NCBI GenBank assembly: GCA_019694295.1
Contig: JAIBCG010000007.1
Span: forward strand, 1 to 64,000
Origin: Saprospiraceae bacterium
GTDB lineage: Bacteria > Bacteroidota > Bacteroidia > Chitinophagales > Saprospiraceae
Reading direction: 5' to 3'
DNA: 64,000 nt
Shown: one piece after another, positions 35,673 to 44,622 of the stretch
How positions within the stretch are numbered: position 1 is the first letter of the stretch
Layout of the letters: every line of letters begins with the position of its first letter
Notes under the pieces: model-generated
Databases searched by the model: none
Told to the model about the DNA's origin: nothing
What the model saw: the letters and a program-made list of their open reading frames with translations, nothing else
Made by a program: the position numbers and the translations under genes

Positions 35673-36651
35673 GCTTTACTATGTGTTTGCCAAGTATTTT
35701 CTTAATAAAAAACGCTCCTGTTTGCTTCAGAAGTATTGCACGCATACCGTAATCAAATTTTTCTACCGGAATGCGCTGAAAGTGCGACGCTGCTGTATCA
35801 AGTTTAAGTCCGGCACAGCCAAACGAAACATCAACATGTGTGTCGAGCCATTTGAAGAAATCTGCCGAAACGCCTGAATCTGTAAACGGAAAGGCAAACG
35901 ACATCACCGTAGGGTTGAATTTTTCCCTTACATATTGTACACTCCTTTCGGTCTGTTCTAGTTGCTCTTGCAGACTTAGTGTTGTGTATTCGGGGTGGTC
36001 CCAGCTGTGTGCTCCGATATTGAAGCCCGCTTCATGAATATTGTGTAGCTGCTCTTCTGTCATATAGAGCCGATTTCCGTACAGCAGGTCGCTCCAGGTC
36101 ATCCCGAGTCTTTCAGCACAATCATCCAGAATGGTACGGGACGGATATTTCAGGTCGAGGTAGAAACGCTTCAAACTGTTAAACTCTAAAGGTAGCTTCA
36201 GGAATCCGGACAAAATGTGCAAGGCGGCTTTATCTGTTTCAATGTGCGACAGCAGTAGATTTGCCTTATACCGGTGCATAATCTCAGCATCCCCGACGAA
36301 TGCCGGGTTGATAAAAAATGTAGCCGGAATGCCTTTTTTGTACAATACAGGAGCCATTATTTCTTGACAGACCGCAAGGCCGTCATCAACGGTGATGTGA
36401 AAAGCCGGTTTATTTCGATTTTTTCGCATCGGTGTAGCTATTTCTGCCAGTTCAACCGGTTCAAAATGTTTCAGAAGCCAGTCGAGTTCATGTTCGAATT
36501 CTTTTTCCGTACGGTTCTGGTATAGATGTCGTGTATATGGCTGATGGTTTGACAGGCCGGTAGTGTGATATAGTGGAATGACGAAAGGCACCCCGGTGGC
36601 ATGCAGCAATTTTTCTATGGGCAAAAGTATTTCGGGTAATTTTCTCATCAT
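35665..36651 (-). CDS. Polysaccharide deacetylase (NodB homology)
   Basis: 328 residues. NodB motif 1 is FHITVDDG (aspartates for catalysis and metal binding) and motif 2 is GAHSWDH, with its H-S/T-x-x-H metal ligands, followed by further helices. IPATFFINPAFVG is another conserved block. There is no signal peptide, so it may act on a cytoplasmic or lipid-linked precursor. It should remove N- or O-acetyl groups from a sugar. It is translationally linked to the two downstream transferases and lies 47 nt after the O-methyltransferase gene. Confidence 0.88.
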   Translation of the reverse strand: MMRKLPEILLPIEKLLHATGVPFVIPLYHTTGLSNHQPYTRHLYQNRTEKEFEHELDWLLKHFEPVELAEIATPMRKNRNKPAFHITVDDGLAVCQEIMAPVLYKKGIPATFFINPAFVGDAEIMHRYKANLLLSHIETDKAALHILSGFLKLPLEFNSLKRFYLDLKYPSRTILDDCAERLGMTWSDLLYGNRLYMTEEQLHNIHEAGFNIGAHSWDHPEYTTLSLQEQLEQTERSVQYVREKFNPTVMSFAFPFTDSGVSADFFKWLDTHVDVSFGCAGLKLDTAASHFQRIPVEKFDYGMRAILLKQTGAFFIKKILGKHIVKHG

Positions 36652-36698
36652 GTATATGACAAACTTTACTCAAGTATTGACAATTATTACGTATTTAA

Positions 36699-37340
36699 TC
36701 AATCAGATATTTTCCGTACGATGTTCAATCCATCTCTTAGGGGCAGTATGAAGCTTTCTGTTCTTGCGTCATTCAGCACTTTTTGGTTAAATGCATGGAT
36801 GGCTGCTGTGTCTTTGTCGTGTTTTTCGGCAGTTACTTTTCCGCTCCACAATACATTGTCGGCAATAATGTATCCTCCTTTCGTCACAAAAGGAAATACG
36901 AGGTCATAATATTGTGCATATTCGAGCTTGGCAGCGTCTATGAACACGATATCAAAGCTTTCGTTCAAGGCAGGAATAATCGTTTTGGCATCGCCTATGT
37001 GTAGGCGGAGTTTATTTCTCAAGAGAGATTTGTTAAAAAACTCTTGTATGATGGGTTCCATTTCTTCATTTACTTCTATGGTGTGAAGAATGCCATCATC
37101 CGTAAGACCCTCCGCCAGGCAGAGTGCAGCATACCCGGTGAAAGTGCCTATTTCGAGAATTCGAGCCGGAGCCATCATTCTACTGACCATGCTGAGGAAT
37201 GCCCCCTGTAGGTGTCCGCTGAGCATGTTGGGTAACAATGTTCGAAGGTGTGTCTGTCGGTCGAGTTCCTTGAGCAATTCTGGTTCGGGAGTTGAATATC
37301 TTTCACAGTATTCTCCGATTTTTTTTTCTACAAGATCCAT
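36699..37340 (-). CDS. SAM-dependent O-methyltransferase (CCoAOMT-like)
   Basis: 213 residues, the family size. Motif I is RILEIGTFTGYAALCLAEGL and the metal-binding block is FDIVFIDAAKLEYAQYYDL, both as in the cation-dependent caffeoyl-CoA O-methyltransferase family. The substrate is probably a catechol-like small molecule. It follows the EamA transporter gene by 3 nt, an operon arrangement. Confidence 0.9.
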   Translation of the reverse strand: MDLVEKKIGEYCERYSTPEPELLKELDRQTHLRTLLPNMLSGHLQGAFLSMVSRMMAPARILEIGTFTGYAALCLAEGLTDDGILHTIEVNEEMEPIIQEFFNKSLLRNKLRLHIGDAKTIIPALNESFDIVFIDAAKLEYAQYYDLVFPFVTKGGYIIADNVLWSGKVTAEKHDKDTAAIHAFNQKVLNDARTESFILPLRDGLNIVRKISD

Positions 37341-37343
37341 ATT

Positions 37344-38255
37344 TTAAAATTTTGCCAGTCGTTTCAAAAAAGGGTAGCTGAATACAGACGCAAGTATAAT
37401 CAGAACACCGAGATAAAAACCGCTGTCCACTTCTTTGTCTTCTTGTAGCAGTATCCAAGCGAGAAATATACCATACACCGGCTCAAGGTTAATGGTAAGA
37501 TTAGTAGCAAACACTGAAATATATTTAAGGGACATCAGCGACAATACATAAGGTATTGCCGTACAAGCTACGGAAAGCAGTATCAGGTAAAGCCAGTCAT
37601 TTTCTTTCGGTATGAAACTGAAATCCATACCGGCTGCAGCACTTACCAGCATGATGACAGACAGGAAAATCCAGGCACTGCCAAGTTCGAGGAATGTAAT
37701 TGCTACGGGGTCAGAATGTTCGATATATTTTTTGTTCAATGTAGAAAACCACGAGGCAAACAAAGCGGAAAATATACCATATACCAAACCCGTAATCATG
37801 CTTGCAGAGATATTCTGTGTCACCAGATACATACCCGGGATGACTACCAGGCTCAGCAAAATCTCGAACCACAGGATCCGACGTCTGAAGTACAGAGGTT
37901 CAATAAATGCAGTAAAAATTGGCGATAATGCCATACACAATACACCAACAGAAGCATTGGAGGCTTTAATGGATGCGTAAAATAAAACCCAATGCGTACA
38001 TACCAGGATGCCGATAAAGATATAGATGCCAACCTTACGGCGAGGTATTTCACGTATTTTGCTGAATAATCTTTTAACAAACAGCAGGCTCAGGGTAGTA
38101 AAAGCCACCCGCCACCATACCAGTGACAGAGCCGCTACTGAAATCAATTTGCCAAGAATAGCAGTAAACCCCCAGAGAAAAACACACAGATGTAGCTGCA
38201 GATATGCTTTGGTAACATTATTAAGATTGTGATATTTCTCTTTTGCCCTCTTCAA
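37344..38255 (-). CDS. EamA/DMT-family transporter
   Basis: 303 residues with ten hydrophobic segments arranged as two EamA repeats, the drug/metabolite transporter pattern (for example VCMALSPIFTAFIEPLYF in the first half and NLEPVYGIFLAWILLQE in the second). It is an inner-membrane exporter or importer of small molecules with unknown substrate. It starts the probable five-gene run with the O-methyltransferase, deacetylase and two transferases. It is divergent from the peroxiredoxin gene with 73 nt between them. Confidence 0.9.
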   Translation of the reverse strand: MKRAKEKYHNLNNVTKAYLQLHLCVFLWGFTAILGKLISVAALSLVWWRVAFTTLSLLFVKRLFSKIREIPRRKVGIYIFIGILVCTHWVLFYASIKASNASVGVLCMALSPIFTAFIEPLYFRRRILWFEILLSLVVIPGMYLVTQNISASMITGLVYGIFSALFASWFSTLNKKYIEHSDPVAITFLELGSAWIFLSVIMLVSAAAGMDFSFIPKENDWLYLILLSVACTAIPYVLSLMSLKYISVFATNLTINLEPVYGIFLAWILLQEDKEVDSGFYLGVLIILASVFSYPFLKRLAKF

Positions 38256-38328
38256 AATCCCGAAAAATTTTCCCGAAGTTAAGAACCTTATTATTAATAT
38301 TGTGTTTTAAGGCAAAAAACTAAACATC

Positions 38329-38799
38329 ATGTCATTAAAACCAGGCGATAAGGCACCCTTATTCAAACTATTTGCATCGGATAAATCTGAAGTAAAATTG
38401 TCATCTTTTAAAGGCCGAAATGTAGTTCTGTTGTTTTTCCCACAGGCTTTTACGGGTACCTGTACTACCGAGTTGTGCTCTGTAAGAGACAATATGAACA
38501 TCTATTCTTCATTGAATGCAGAAGTGTTGGCCGTATCAGTTGACTCAGTATTTACACTTGCCCGCTTTAAGGAAGAGCAAGGATTCAATTTCCCGTTATT
38601 ATCAGATTTTAATAAAAAAGTAAGCAAGGCTTATGGCGCACAGTACAAAGATTGGATCCTTGGCATGAAAGGCGTCGCCAAACGATCGGCTTTTGTAGTA
38701 GATAAGAAAGGAATAATCCAGTATGCCGAAGTGCTTGAGAGTGCCGGAGACCTGCCAGACTTCGATAAAATAAAGCAAGCACTTGACGCGTGTCAGTAA
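38329..38799 (+). CDS. Peroxiredoxin (BCP/AhpE-like)
   Basis: 156 residues, the family length. PQAFTGTCTTELCSVRDN holds the peroxidatic cysteine (C45) and a second cysteine (C50) in the BCP pattern. The GMKGVAKRSAFVVDKKG segment is typical. It reduces hydrogen peroxide and organic hydroperoxides in the cytoplasm. clpS follows 33 nt downstream, a possible stress-related transcript, although the two functions are not known to be linked. Confidence 0.92.
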   Translation: MSLKPGDKAPLFKLFASDKSEVKLSSFKGRNVVLLFFPQAFTGTCTTELCSVRDNMNIYSSLNAEVLAVSVDSVFTLARFKEEQGFNFPLLSDFNKKVSKAYGAQYKDWILGMKGVAKRSAFVVDKKGIIQYAEVLESAGDLPDFDKIKQALDACQ

Positions 38800-38832
38800 T
38801 TTATTTAATTTTACATAAAAATTGGTAAAAAA

Positions 38833-39132
38833 ATGAATGCATTTCCGCAATTTGACACACAGGAAGATGTATTGGTCGAAACTGAACTAGAGACGAGTCA
38901 TGGTAAAAATGCCGAACTCATTATCTACAACGACGATTACAATACTTTTGATTGGGTCATACATTGTCTGATGGAAATATGCGGTCATACATACGAGCAG
39001 TCTGAACAACTATCTCTTATCATTCATTTCAAAGGGAAAGCTACTGTTAAGACTGCTCCAAAACCAGAGTTGAGGCCACTCAAAGACGGCCTGATAGATA
39101 GAGGCCTGTCGGCAGTTATTGAAGAAAAATAG
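38833..39132 (+). CDS. clpS: ATP-dependent Clp protease adaptor ClpS
   Basis: 99 residues. The ClpS core is intact: LIIYNDDYNTFDWVIHCL is the N-degron binding face (with the conserved N-D-D-x-N-T-F), followed by EQSEQLSLIIHFKGKATV and a C-terminal strand. It delivers N-end rule substrates to ClpAP-type chaperone-protease complexes. No clp gene is adjacent. It may share a transcript with the peroxiredoxin gene. Confidence 0.93.
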   Translation: MNAFPQFDTQEDVLVETELETSHGKNAELIIYNDDYNTFDWVIHCLMEICGHTYEQSEQLSLIIHFKGKATVKTAPKPELRPLKDGLIDRGLSAVIEEK

Positions 39133-39212
39133 CAGGTGGTCATCCGTTGTAGCAAATATTTCCAGGCTTTGTAAAGACGGGTATTTCTTTTTGCAAATCA
39201 ACGCTTAACAGT

Positions 39213-39665
39213 TCAGCGAATATTGTGTGTTGTTTGCAGCAGGCCTTTAATACAATCCTGTAGCATTTCAAATACTTGTTCAAACCCATCGTTATCGTAA
39301 TATGGGTCAGGTATATCCTTGTCTTGAAATTTGTTAGAAAATGCTGAAATGAGCTTTATTTTGTAATGCAGATGAGGATCTTTCATGAAATAAGCCTTCA
39401 AGTCCTGAAGATTTTGCTTGTCCATTGCCAGTATAAGGTCAAAATGTTCGATATCTGTAGTGCGTATTTTTCTTGAGCGTTGGCTTGTTATATCAAGCTT
39501 ATGTTGTTTTGCTACATCAATGGATCTTTTGTCGGGCAGTTCGCCTGCATGCCAACCACTTGTGCCTGCACTGTCAACACTCCAGTCCAAGTCTTGGTGA
39601 AGTATTTCTTCAGCAAGGATTCCTTCGGCCAAAGGTGAGCGGCAGATGTTGCCAAGACATACCAT
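39213..39665 (-). CDS. Low-molecular-weight protein-tyrosine phosphatase
   Basis: 150 residues from the first usable ATG. The phosphate-binding loop VCLGNICRSP contains the nucleophilic cysteine and the arginine, and IPDPYYDND holds the general acid aspartate. The first beta strand of the fold (normally K-I-L before MVCLGN) is missing after this ATG, although the in-frame sequence upstream (HVRIL) would supply it; no ATG, GTG or TTG begins it before the TAG. The gene starts just after the stop of the small membrane protein gene, so it is likely translated by coupling or from an unusual start. It dephosphorylates tyrosine kinases or sugars linked to capsule control in other bacteria. Confidence 0.9.
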   Translation of the reverse strand: MVCLGNICRSPLAEGILAEEILHQDLDWSVDSAGTSGWHAGELPDKRSIDVAKQHKLDITSQRSRKIRTTDIEHFDLILAMDKQNLQDLKAYFMKDPHLHYKIKLISAFSNKFQDKDIPDPYYDNDGFEQVFEMLQDCIKGLLQTTHNIR

Positions 39666-39682
39666 TAATATACGTACGTGTT

Positions 39683-40075
39683 CTAATTGCTATTAATTTC
39701 TTCTACCCGGTTGACTATATATTTGGTTTCGCCGACCCAGGGAAGTCTGTAATATTTTTCATCAAAATATAGCTTCACCTTTTTGCCGTTATCGTTGGCT
39801 TTTTCGATTGCATCTGCTACCGATTTGTCTGCCACAGAGAAATCCCAGAGGTTGGATTGTGTATTTCCTTTGCCTCCAGGCGGGAAAAAATCGAGATTGA
39901 GTTGGCCTTCGTATGTTTTAAAGATATAGCCCTTTTTATTGAGTTTGATGACTGTGCCTATCCTGTACCCGTCAGAGTAGGTGCCCCAAAATACAAAATA
40001 GGAGCCTACCAACAGCCACAGAGCGATGATGATAGCACCGGCCCAGAGCACTTTTTTAAGTATATTCTTTAACAT
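39683..40075 (-). CDS. Small membrane-anchored protein of unknown function
   Basis: 130 residues with one N-terminal membrane segment (WAGAIIIALWLLVGSYFVFWG) and a conserved mature part, GYRIGTVIKLNKKGYIFKTYEGQL, which I recognise as a widespread Bacteroidota family, sometimes misnamed 6-phosphogluconate dehydrogenase. No catalytic motif is visible. It ends 17 nt before the tyrosine phosphatase gene, so the two form an operon. The 209-nt gap between it and tatC (40076-40284) contains only the tatC -7 box. Confidence 0.7.
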   Translation of the reverse strand: MLKNILKKVLWAGAIIIALWLLVGSYFVFWGTYSDGYRIGTVIKLNKKGYIFKTYEGQLNLDFFPPGGKGNTQSNLWDFSVADKSVADAIEKANDNGKKVKLYFDEKYYRLPWVGETKYIVNRVEEINSN

Positions 40076-40260
40076 CTGTATTGTATTTGATACAAAATTG
40101 ATATTTTAAACATGATTTTTTTCTTTTTCGTTCCCAAAAATTTAAAAATATTTTATCACTTGTACTAGATACAGACTTAATAACATTAAAATGTTTATAT
40201 AAAAGTACTTTGGGCATGTTAATAATCAGATGTTTTCTACTGCCTTACCAACTGAGATAT

Positions 40261-40268
40261 TAACTTTG
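40261..40268 (+). promoter_or_regulatory. Candidate -7 promoter box for tatC
   Basis: TAACTTTG matches TAnnTTTG, 16 nt before the tatC ATG. No TTTG was found at the -33 position. Confidence 0.4.
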
Positions 40269-40284
40269 CGCTTTTAAGTGAAAT

Positions 40285-41112
40285 ATGGCTTTAGATCAGG
40301 TAGATGTTGACAAGTTGGATGAGTCAGGAAAAGAAATGAGTTTTCTTGATCATCTCGAAGCATTGAGATGGCATATTTTCCGCTCTGCAATTGCTGTCTG
40401 TATTGCTGGAATAGTTGTTTTTTCTTATCAAGACTGGGTGTTTGCCAATATTATTCTTGCACCTAAAAACCCTGATTTTATAACATTTAAGCTACTGTGT
40501 AGGTTAGGTCCTACTTTTTGCTACCAACCACCTCGGTTTGATCTCGTGACACGTGAGTTGGGTGAACAGTTTACACAAAGTATGTATGTAGGTGTATGGC
40601 TGGGAGTCATTCTGGCTTCGCCATATCTGTTGTATGAGTTGTGGAAATTTGTAAAACCCGGATTGTACAAGAAGGAGCAGGATGCCATTCGCGGGATTGT
40701 GTTTATCTGTACTTTTTTATTTCTACTTGGTGTAGCATTCGGATATTTTATCATGGCACCTTTTAGTATTGCATTTCTTGCAAGTTATTCGGTTGGTGCG
40801 GTAAATATGCCCACACTATCTTCTTATATCAGCTATATGACGATGTTTACATTGCCCATCGGTCTTATATTTGAGCTGCCTGTGGTGCTATATTTCCTTA
40901 CAAAACTCGGAGTCATTACGCCCAATTTTCTGAAGAACTACCGCCGTCACGCCATCGTACTCATAGTAATACTTGCGGGTGTTATTACTCCACCTGACGT
41001 ATTGAGCCAGTTACTAGTGTGCTTCCCGCTGTTACTGTTGTATGAAATAAGTATAGTTGTGAGTAACAAAGAATATAAACGAAAACAAAAACTCGAAGCT
41101 GAAAGCGAATAA
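40285..41112 (+). CDS. tatC: Sec-independent protein translocase TatC
   Basis: 275 residues with six hydrophobic segments. The signature MSFLDHLEALRWHIFRS lies at the N terminus, before the first helix, where twin-arginine signal peptides bind. ASPYLLYELWKFVKPGLYKKE is another TatC block. It forms the receptor part of the Tat complex that moves folded proteins across the inner membrane. No tatA is adjacent. The next gene starts 6 nt downstream and is probably co-transcribed. Confidence 0.95.
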   Translation: MALDQVDVDKLDESGKEMSFLDHLEALRWHIFRSAIAVCIAGIVVFSYQDWVFANIILAPKNPDFITFKLLCRLGPTFCYQPPRFDLVTRELGEQFTQSMYVGVWLGVILASPYLLYELWKFVKPGLYKKEQDAIRGIVFICTFLFLLGVAFGYFIMAPFSIAFLASYSVGAVNMPTLSSYISYMTMFTLPIGLIFELPVVLYFLTKLGVITPNFLKNYRRHAIVLIVILAGVITPPDVLSQLLVCFPLLLLYEISIVVSNKEYKRKQKLEAESE

Positions 41113-41118
41113 ATTTTT

Positions 41119-41568
41119 ATGCATCAAATATCAAGTTCACTGAGCCTCTTCTGGAAAATCTTCCTACCTATTTTTACACTTGTTTTTCTTGGACTTGGGA
41201 TGGTTATATTCTGGTTTGGAGATGTAGAAAACAATGGCCCCGGGCAATTATTAGTTAACCGGATCATTTTTACCGGCTTATTTTTCATATTGGCATTTGT
41301 GTTTTACCGTACATTAATACAGATAAAGCGGATAGACATGGATGATCAGTTTGTTTATGTGTCAAATTATTTCAAAACAGCCAAGTACACATTCGATCAG
41401 ATAGAAAAAATTGAAGAAAAATCGTTTCTGCACCGAAAAATTGTAAGTTTCTACTTAAATGGCAAAGGTGCTTTTGGCCGTAAAATATTATTCGTACCAG
41501 ACCGCGTGCGTTATGAACATTTTTTCAAAAAACACGAAGTACTCTCTAATCTTTATACAACAGTTTAG
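41119..41568 (+). CDS. Membrane protein with PH-like C-terminal domain, unknown function
   Basis: 149 residues: two hydrophobic segments (about 10-30 and 50-68) and then a soluble part, IDMDDQFVYVSNYFKTAKYTF, which looks like a bacterial PH-type beta barrel; this is a visual judgement. It starts 6 nt after tatC, which suggests co-expression but not a shared function. Its stop is 4 nt from the convergent porX stop. Confidence 0.6.
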   Translation: MHQISSSLSLFWKIFLPIFTLVFLGLGMVIFWFGDVENNGPGQLLVNRIIFTGLFFILAFVFYRTLIQIKRIDMDDQFVYVSNYFKTAKYTFDQIEKIEEKSFLHRKIVSFYLNGKGAFGRKILFVPDRVRYEHFFKKHEVLSNLYTTV

Positions 41569-41572
41569 CGTA

Positions 41573-43132
41573 TTATTTGCCTGATAATTTCACTATGGGG
41601 CATATTATCTCTTCGAGTGATACACCACCATGTTGAAATGTATTCCTGTAATAATTCTGATAGTAATTGTAATTATTAGGATACACAAAAAACAAATCAT
41701 TCTTTGCAAAAATGAAGGTAGAACTCAGGTTAGGAGTCGGTAGTAATCCTTTTTTCGGGTCTTTCAATTCGAAAACTTCTTTTTTCTCATACTGGAGATT
41801 GCGACCTACCTTGTAGCGCAGGTTGGTGGTTGTTTCTTTGTCACCTACTACCCTTGCCGGATTCTTGACCCGTATGGTTCCGTGGTCGGTAGTTACAAAC
41901 AGCTGGATGTCTTTGCCTGCAAGCTTTTGTAAAGCTGCCCACAGTGGTGAGTGTACAAACCAAGACTTGGTAAGCGATCGGTAAGCTGTTTCATCACCTG
42001 CAAGCTCCTTGAGCACTTCCATCTCAGTACGAGCATGGCTGAGCATATCGATAAAGTTATAGACTATCACCGTCAGATTATTGTTCAGGTAGTTGAGTAT
42101 GTTGTCCTGTAGGGTTTTGGCATTGGCAACATTTGTTACCTTTACATATTCTGCTTTTATCTCCTTCCTGAAGCTCTTCTTGATGAGTTCTTGGAGCAGG
42201 TCTTCTTCATGCAAGTTTTTGCCGCCTTCGTCAATGTCGTTTTTCCACCATTGAGGGTGCCGTTTTTCGATTTCGAGAGGCATCATTCCTGAGAAAATGG
42301 CATTGCGACTGTATTGTGTAGATGTAGGCAGAATGCTGAAAAAAGTATCCTCTTCTTCCATTCGGAATTGTTCGGTAAGTATAGGTTGGATGGTTTTCCA
42401 CTGATCGAACCTAAGATTATCAAGCAAAAGTACGATGGTAGGTACATCGTCCTTCAAGTGAGGAAATACCTTTGTACGTAAAAGGGTATTGGACATAACC
42501 GGTGCTTCATCTGCCTTATCATTGACCCAGTCTTCATAATGGTCTATTATGTATTTCGTAAACTCAGAGTTGGCTTCCGACTTTTGGGTAGCAAGTATAT
42601 CGGCCATCTCAACACTATTGGCAGCATCCAGCTTGAGCTCCCAGTTGATGAGTTTTTTGTAAATTTCTGACCATTCACGGAAGTTGAGTCCACTGTTTAT
42701 TTCCATAAATATCTGACGAAACTCTTGCTGGTAGTCTGATGAAGTTTTGGTATGCACCAGACGTTTGTTGTCGATGATTTTTTTAAGCGTCAGCAATATC
42801 TGGTTAGGGTTTACCGGTTTAATCAGATAGTCGGTTATCTGCGATCCGATAGCTTCATCCATTATGGTTTCTGCCTCATTTTTGGTAATCATCACTACCG
42901 GTAGATGGGCGAAAACCTCCTTGATTCGTGAAAGGGTTTCGAGACCAGAAAGGCCCGGCATTGATTCGTCAAGGAAAACAATGTCAAAATCCCTCTGTTC
43001 GTTGCATTCTTCTATTGCATCATGTCCGTTGGTGACAGTGATTACTTCATAGCCTTTCTGTTCAAGAAACTTTTGTTGTGGTTTTAACAAATCAATTTCA
43101 TCATCAGCCCAGAGAATTTTTATATGTTCCAT
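41573..43132 (-). CDS. porX: PorX-type response regulator with PglZ phosphatase domain
   Basis: 519 residues. The receiver domain (1-125) has the acidic pair D10 and D11, phosphoacceptor D55 in FLDESMPG, T83 and K105. The C-terminal about 300 residues form a PglZ-type alkaline-phosphatase fold with the metal-site blocks LLLDNLRFDQW and TTDHGTIRV. This pair of domains defines PorX, the regulator which with the PorY kinase and SigP controls T9SS genes in Porphyromonas, and whose PglZ domain acts on cyclic oligonucleotides. It fits the T9SS cargo genes in this window. No PorY gene is next to it; the divergent neighbour is an HD-domain protein, as in other Bacteroidota. Confidence 0.93.
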   Translation of the reverse strand: MEHIKILWADDEIDLLKPQQKFLEQKGYEVITVTNGHDAIEECNEQRDFDIVFLDESMPGLSGLETLSRIKEVFAHLPVVMITKNEAETIMDEAIGSQITDYLIKPVNPNQILLTLKKIIDNKRLVHTKTSSDYQQEFRQIFMEINSGLNFREWSEIYKKLINWELKLDAANSVEMADILATQKSEANSEFTKYIIDHYEDWVNDKADEAPVMSNTLLRTKVFPHLKDDVPTIVLLLDNLRFDQWKTIQPILTEQFRMEEEDTFFSILPTSTQYSRNAIFSGMMPLEIEKRHPQWWKNDIDEGGKNLHEEDLLQELIKKSFRKEIKAEYVKVTNVANAKTLQDNILNYLNNNLTVIVYNFIDMLSHARTEMEVLKELAGDETAYRSLTKSWFVHSPLWAALQKLAGKDIQLFVTTDHGTIRVKNPARVVGDKETTTNLRYKVGRNLQYEKKEVFELKDPKKGLLPTPNLSSTFIFAKNDLFFVYPNNYNYYQNYYRNTFQHGGVSLEEIICPIVKLSGK

Positions 43133-43170
43133 GTTATTTATGCTTAATTTTATCGTTGGATATAAACGTA

Positions 43171-43201
43171 TTGATTACGTGCAATATTATTCATACATTT
43201 G
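43171..43201 (+). promoter_or_regulatory. Candidate promoter of the HD-domain gene, possibly leaderless
   Basis: TTG (43171-43173) is 20 nt from TACATTTG (43194-43201). The ATG at 43207 is only 5 nt beyond the -7 box, so if this promoter is used the mRNA begins at or next to the start codon. Confidence 0.5.
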
Positions 43202-43206
43202 AATCA

Positions 43207-44436
43207 ATGAAAAAAATAAAAATATTCAATGATCCTGTTTACGGTTTTATTACTGTGCCGGACAATATTTTGATGAAAATTATTGATCATCCTTATTTTC
43301 AGAGATTGCGTCGTATCAAACAACTCGGTATGACACACTATGTTTATCCGGGTGCGTTGCATACACGCTTTCACCATGCACTCGGAGCATTACACCTGAT
43401 GCAGCAGGCACTTGAGGTGTTGAAAATGAAGGGAACAGATATATCAGAAGAAGAATCGCTTGCTACTCAAATAGCCATTTTGTTGCACGATATAGGGCAC
43501 GGGCCGTTTTCGCATGCACTCGAGTATATACTTATTGACATGCACCACGAAGAAATTTCGGGATTGTTCTTCGACCAGCTCAATGAAGAATTTGACGGCC
43601 AGCTCAGTATGGCAATAGAAATATTCTACAACCGTTACCCGAAGCCATTCTTGCACCAGCTTATATCCGGACAGCTCGATATGGACAGGATGGATTACCT
43701 CAACCGCGACAGTTTTTTTACAGGTGTAAGTGAAGGGGTAATTGGCTACGACCGGATTATCAAAATGCTTTGTGTCAAAGATGGAAATCTTACAGTAGAA
43801 GAAAAAGGAATATACTCGATCGAAAAATTTCTGATGTCGCGTCGGCTCATGTACTGGCAAGTATATCTGCACAAAACAGTACTTGCCACTGAGCAAATGC
43901 TCATATCTGTGATAAAGCGTGCTAAATACCTGATGACACACTATCAAGAAAATGCAGTGCCTTCTGTAGTGCGTGGTATGTTTTTGGCCATGATTTCGCT
44001 CAGCAGCCGTTATCCGGAAGACAGGAAGGCATTTCTTGATGTTTTTTCGGCCTGGGACGACAGCGATATTTCATTTGCCATCAAGAGTTTTATGAAATCG
44101 GATGATTTTGTCCTGAGCTTTCTTTCATCCGGACTCATCAATCGTAAGCTTTTCAAACTCGAATGGAAGGATGAACCATTTGAGGAAGACTATATTGCCG
44201 GTAAGTTGCTTTCAGTGTGTGAATATTATGGCATAAAAGAGGAAGATGCCGATTTTTTGGTTCTGAGTGGATTTGAACAAAACCAAGCCTACACCATTGA
44301 AAAAGATGAAATCCTGATACTTACAAAAGAAGGTCTGGTAAAGCAGGTTTCGCAAATGGATCTCGGATATAATCAGGACAAGGTAAAGATAAGGTATTAT
44401 GTGTGCAGTCCGAAAATATATTTACCTGACATATAA
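43207..44436 (+). CDS. HD-domain phosphohydrolase (dGTPase/SAMHD1-like)
   Basis: 409 residues from ATG 43207 (MKKIKIFNDPVYGFI); the longer frame from 43078 overlaps porX antisense and is not supported. The metal-binding residues of the HD fold are in RFHHALGALHL and LLHDIGHGPFSHALE. HTRFHHALG and LDMDRMDYLNRDSFFTG are the standard family blocks. It should hydrolyse a phosphate ester of a nucleotide, possibly dNTPs. It is the divergent neighbour of porX, as in several other Bacteroidota, but no functional link is proven. Confidence 0.92.
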   Translation: MKKIKIFNDPVYGFITVPDNILMKIIDHPYFQRLRRIKQLGMTHYVYPGALHTRFHHALGALHLMQQALEVLKMKGTDISEEESLATQIAILLHDIGHGPFSHALEYILIDMHHEEISGLFFDQLNEEFDGQLSMAIEIFYNRYPKPFLHQLISGQLDMDRMDYLNRDSFFTGVSEGVIGYDRIIKMLCVKDGNLTVEEKGIYSIEKFLMSRRLMYWQVYLHKTVLATEQMLISVIKRAKYLMTHYQENAVPSVVRGMFLAMISLSSRYPEDRKAFLDVFSAWDDSDISFAIKSFMKSDDFVLSFLSSGLINRKLFKLEWKDEPFEEDYIAGKLLSVCEYYGIKEEDADFLVLSGFEQNQAYTIEKDEILILTKEGLVKQVSQMDLGYNQDKVKIRYYVCSPKIYLPDI

Positions 44437-44622
44437 TTTATTTTGATACTTTATTTTTGCTGAAGAATAAACATCGAACCGTGGTTGATTTCCATTGAGG
44501 ACTTCCGGATATTGTGTGCAACAACCCATAAGAATAAATATCAGATGTTGCCTAATACTTTTGCAGAATTTTTATGTCAAAACATTTACTTTACTTCATT
44601 GTTAAAAAAGCAAATTCAAAAC

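Noticed and set aside
43078-43206. N-terminal extension of the HD phosphohydrolase
   Set aside because: It would run antisense through porX and add sequence with no family support; the ATG at 43207 gives the standard start.
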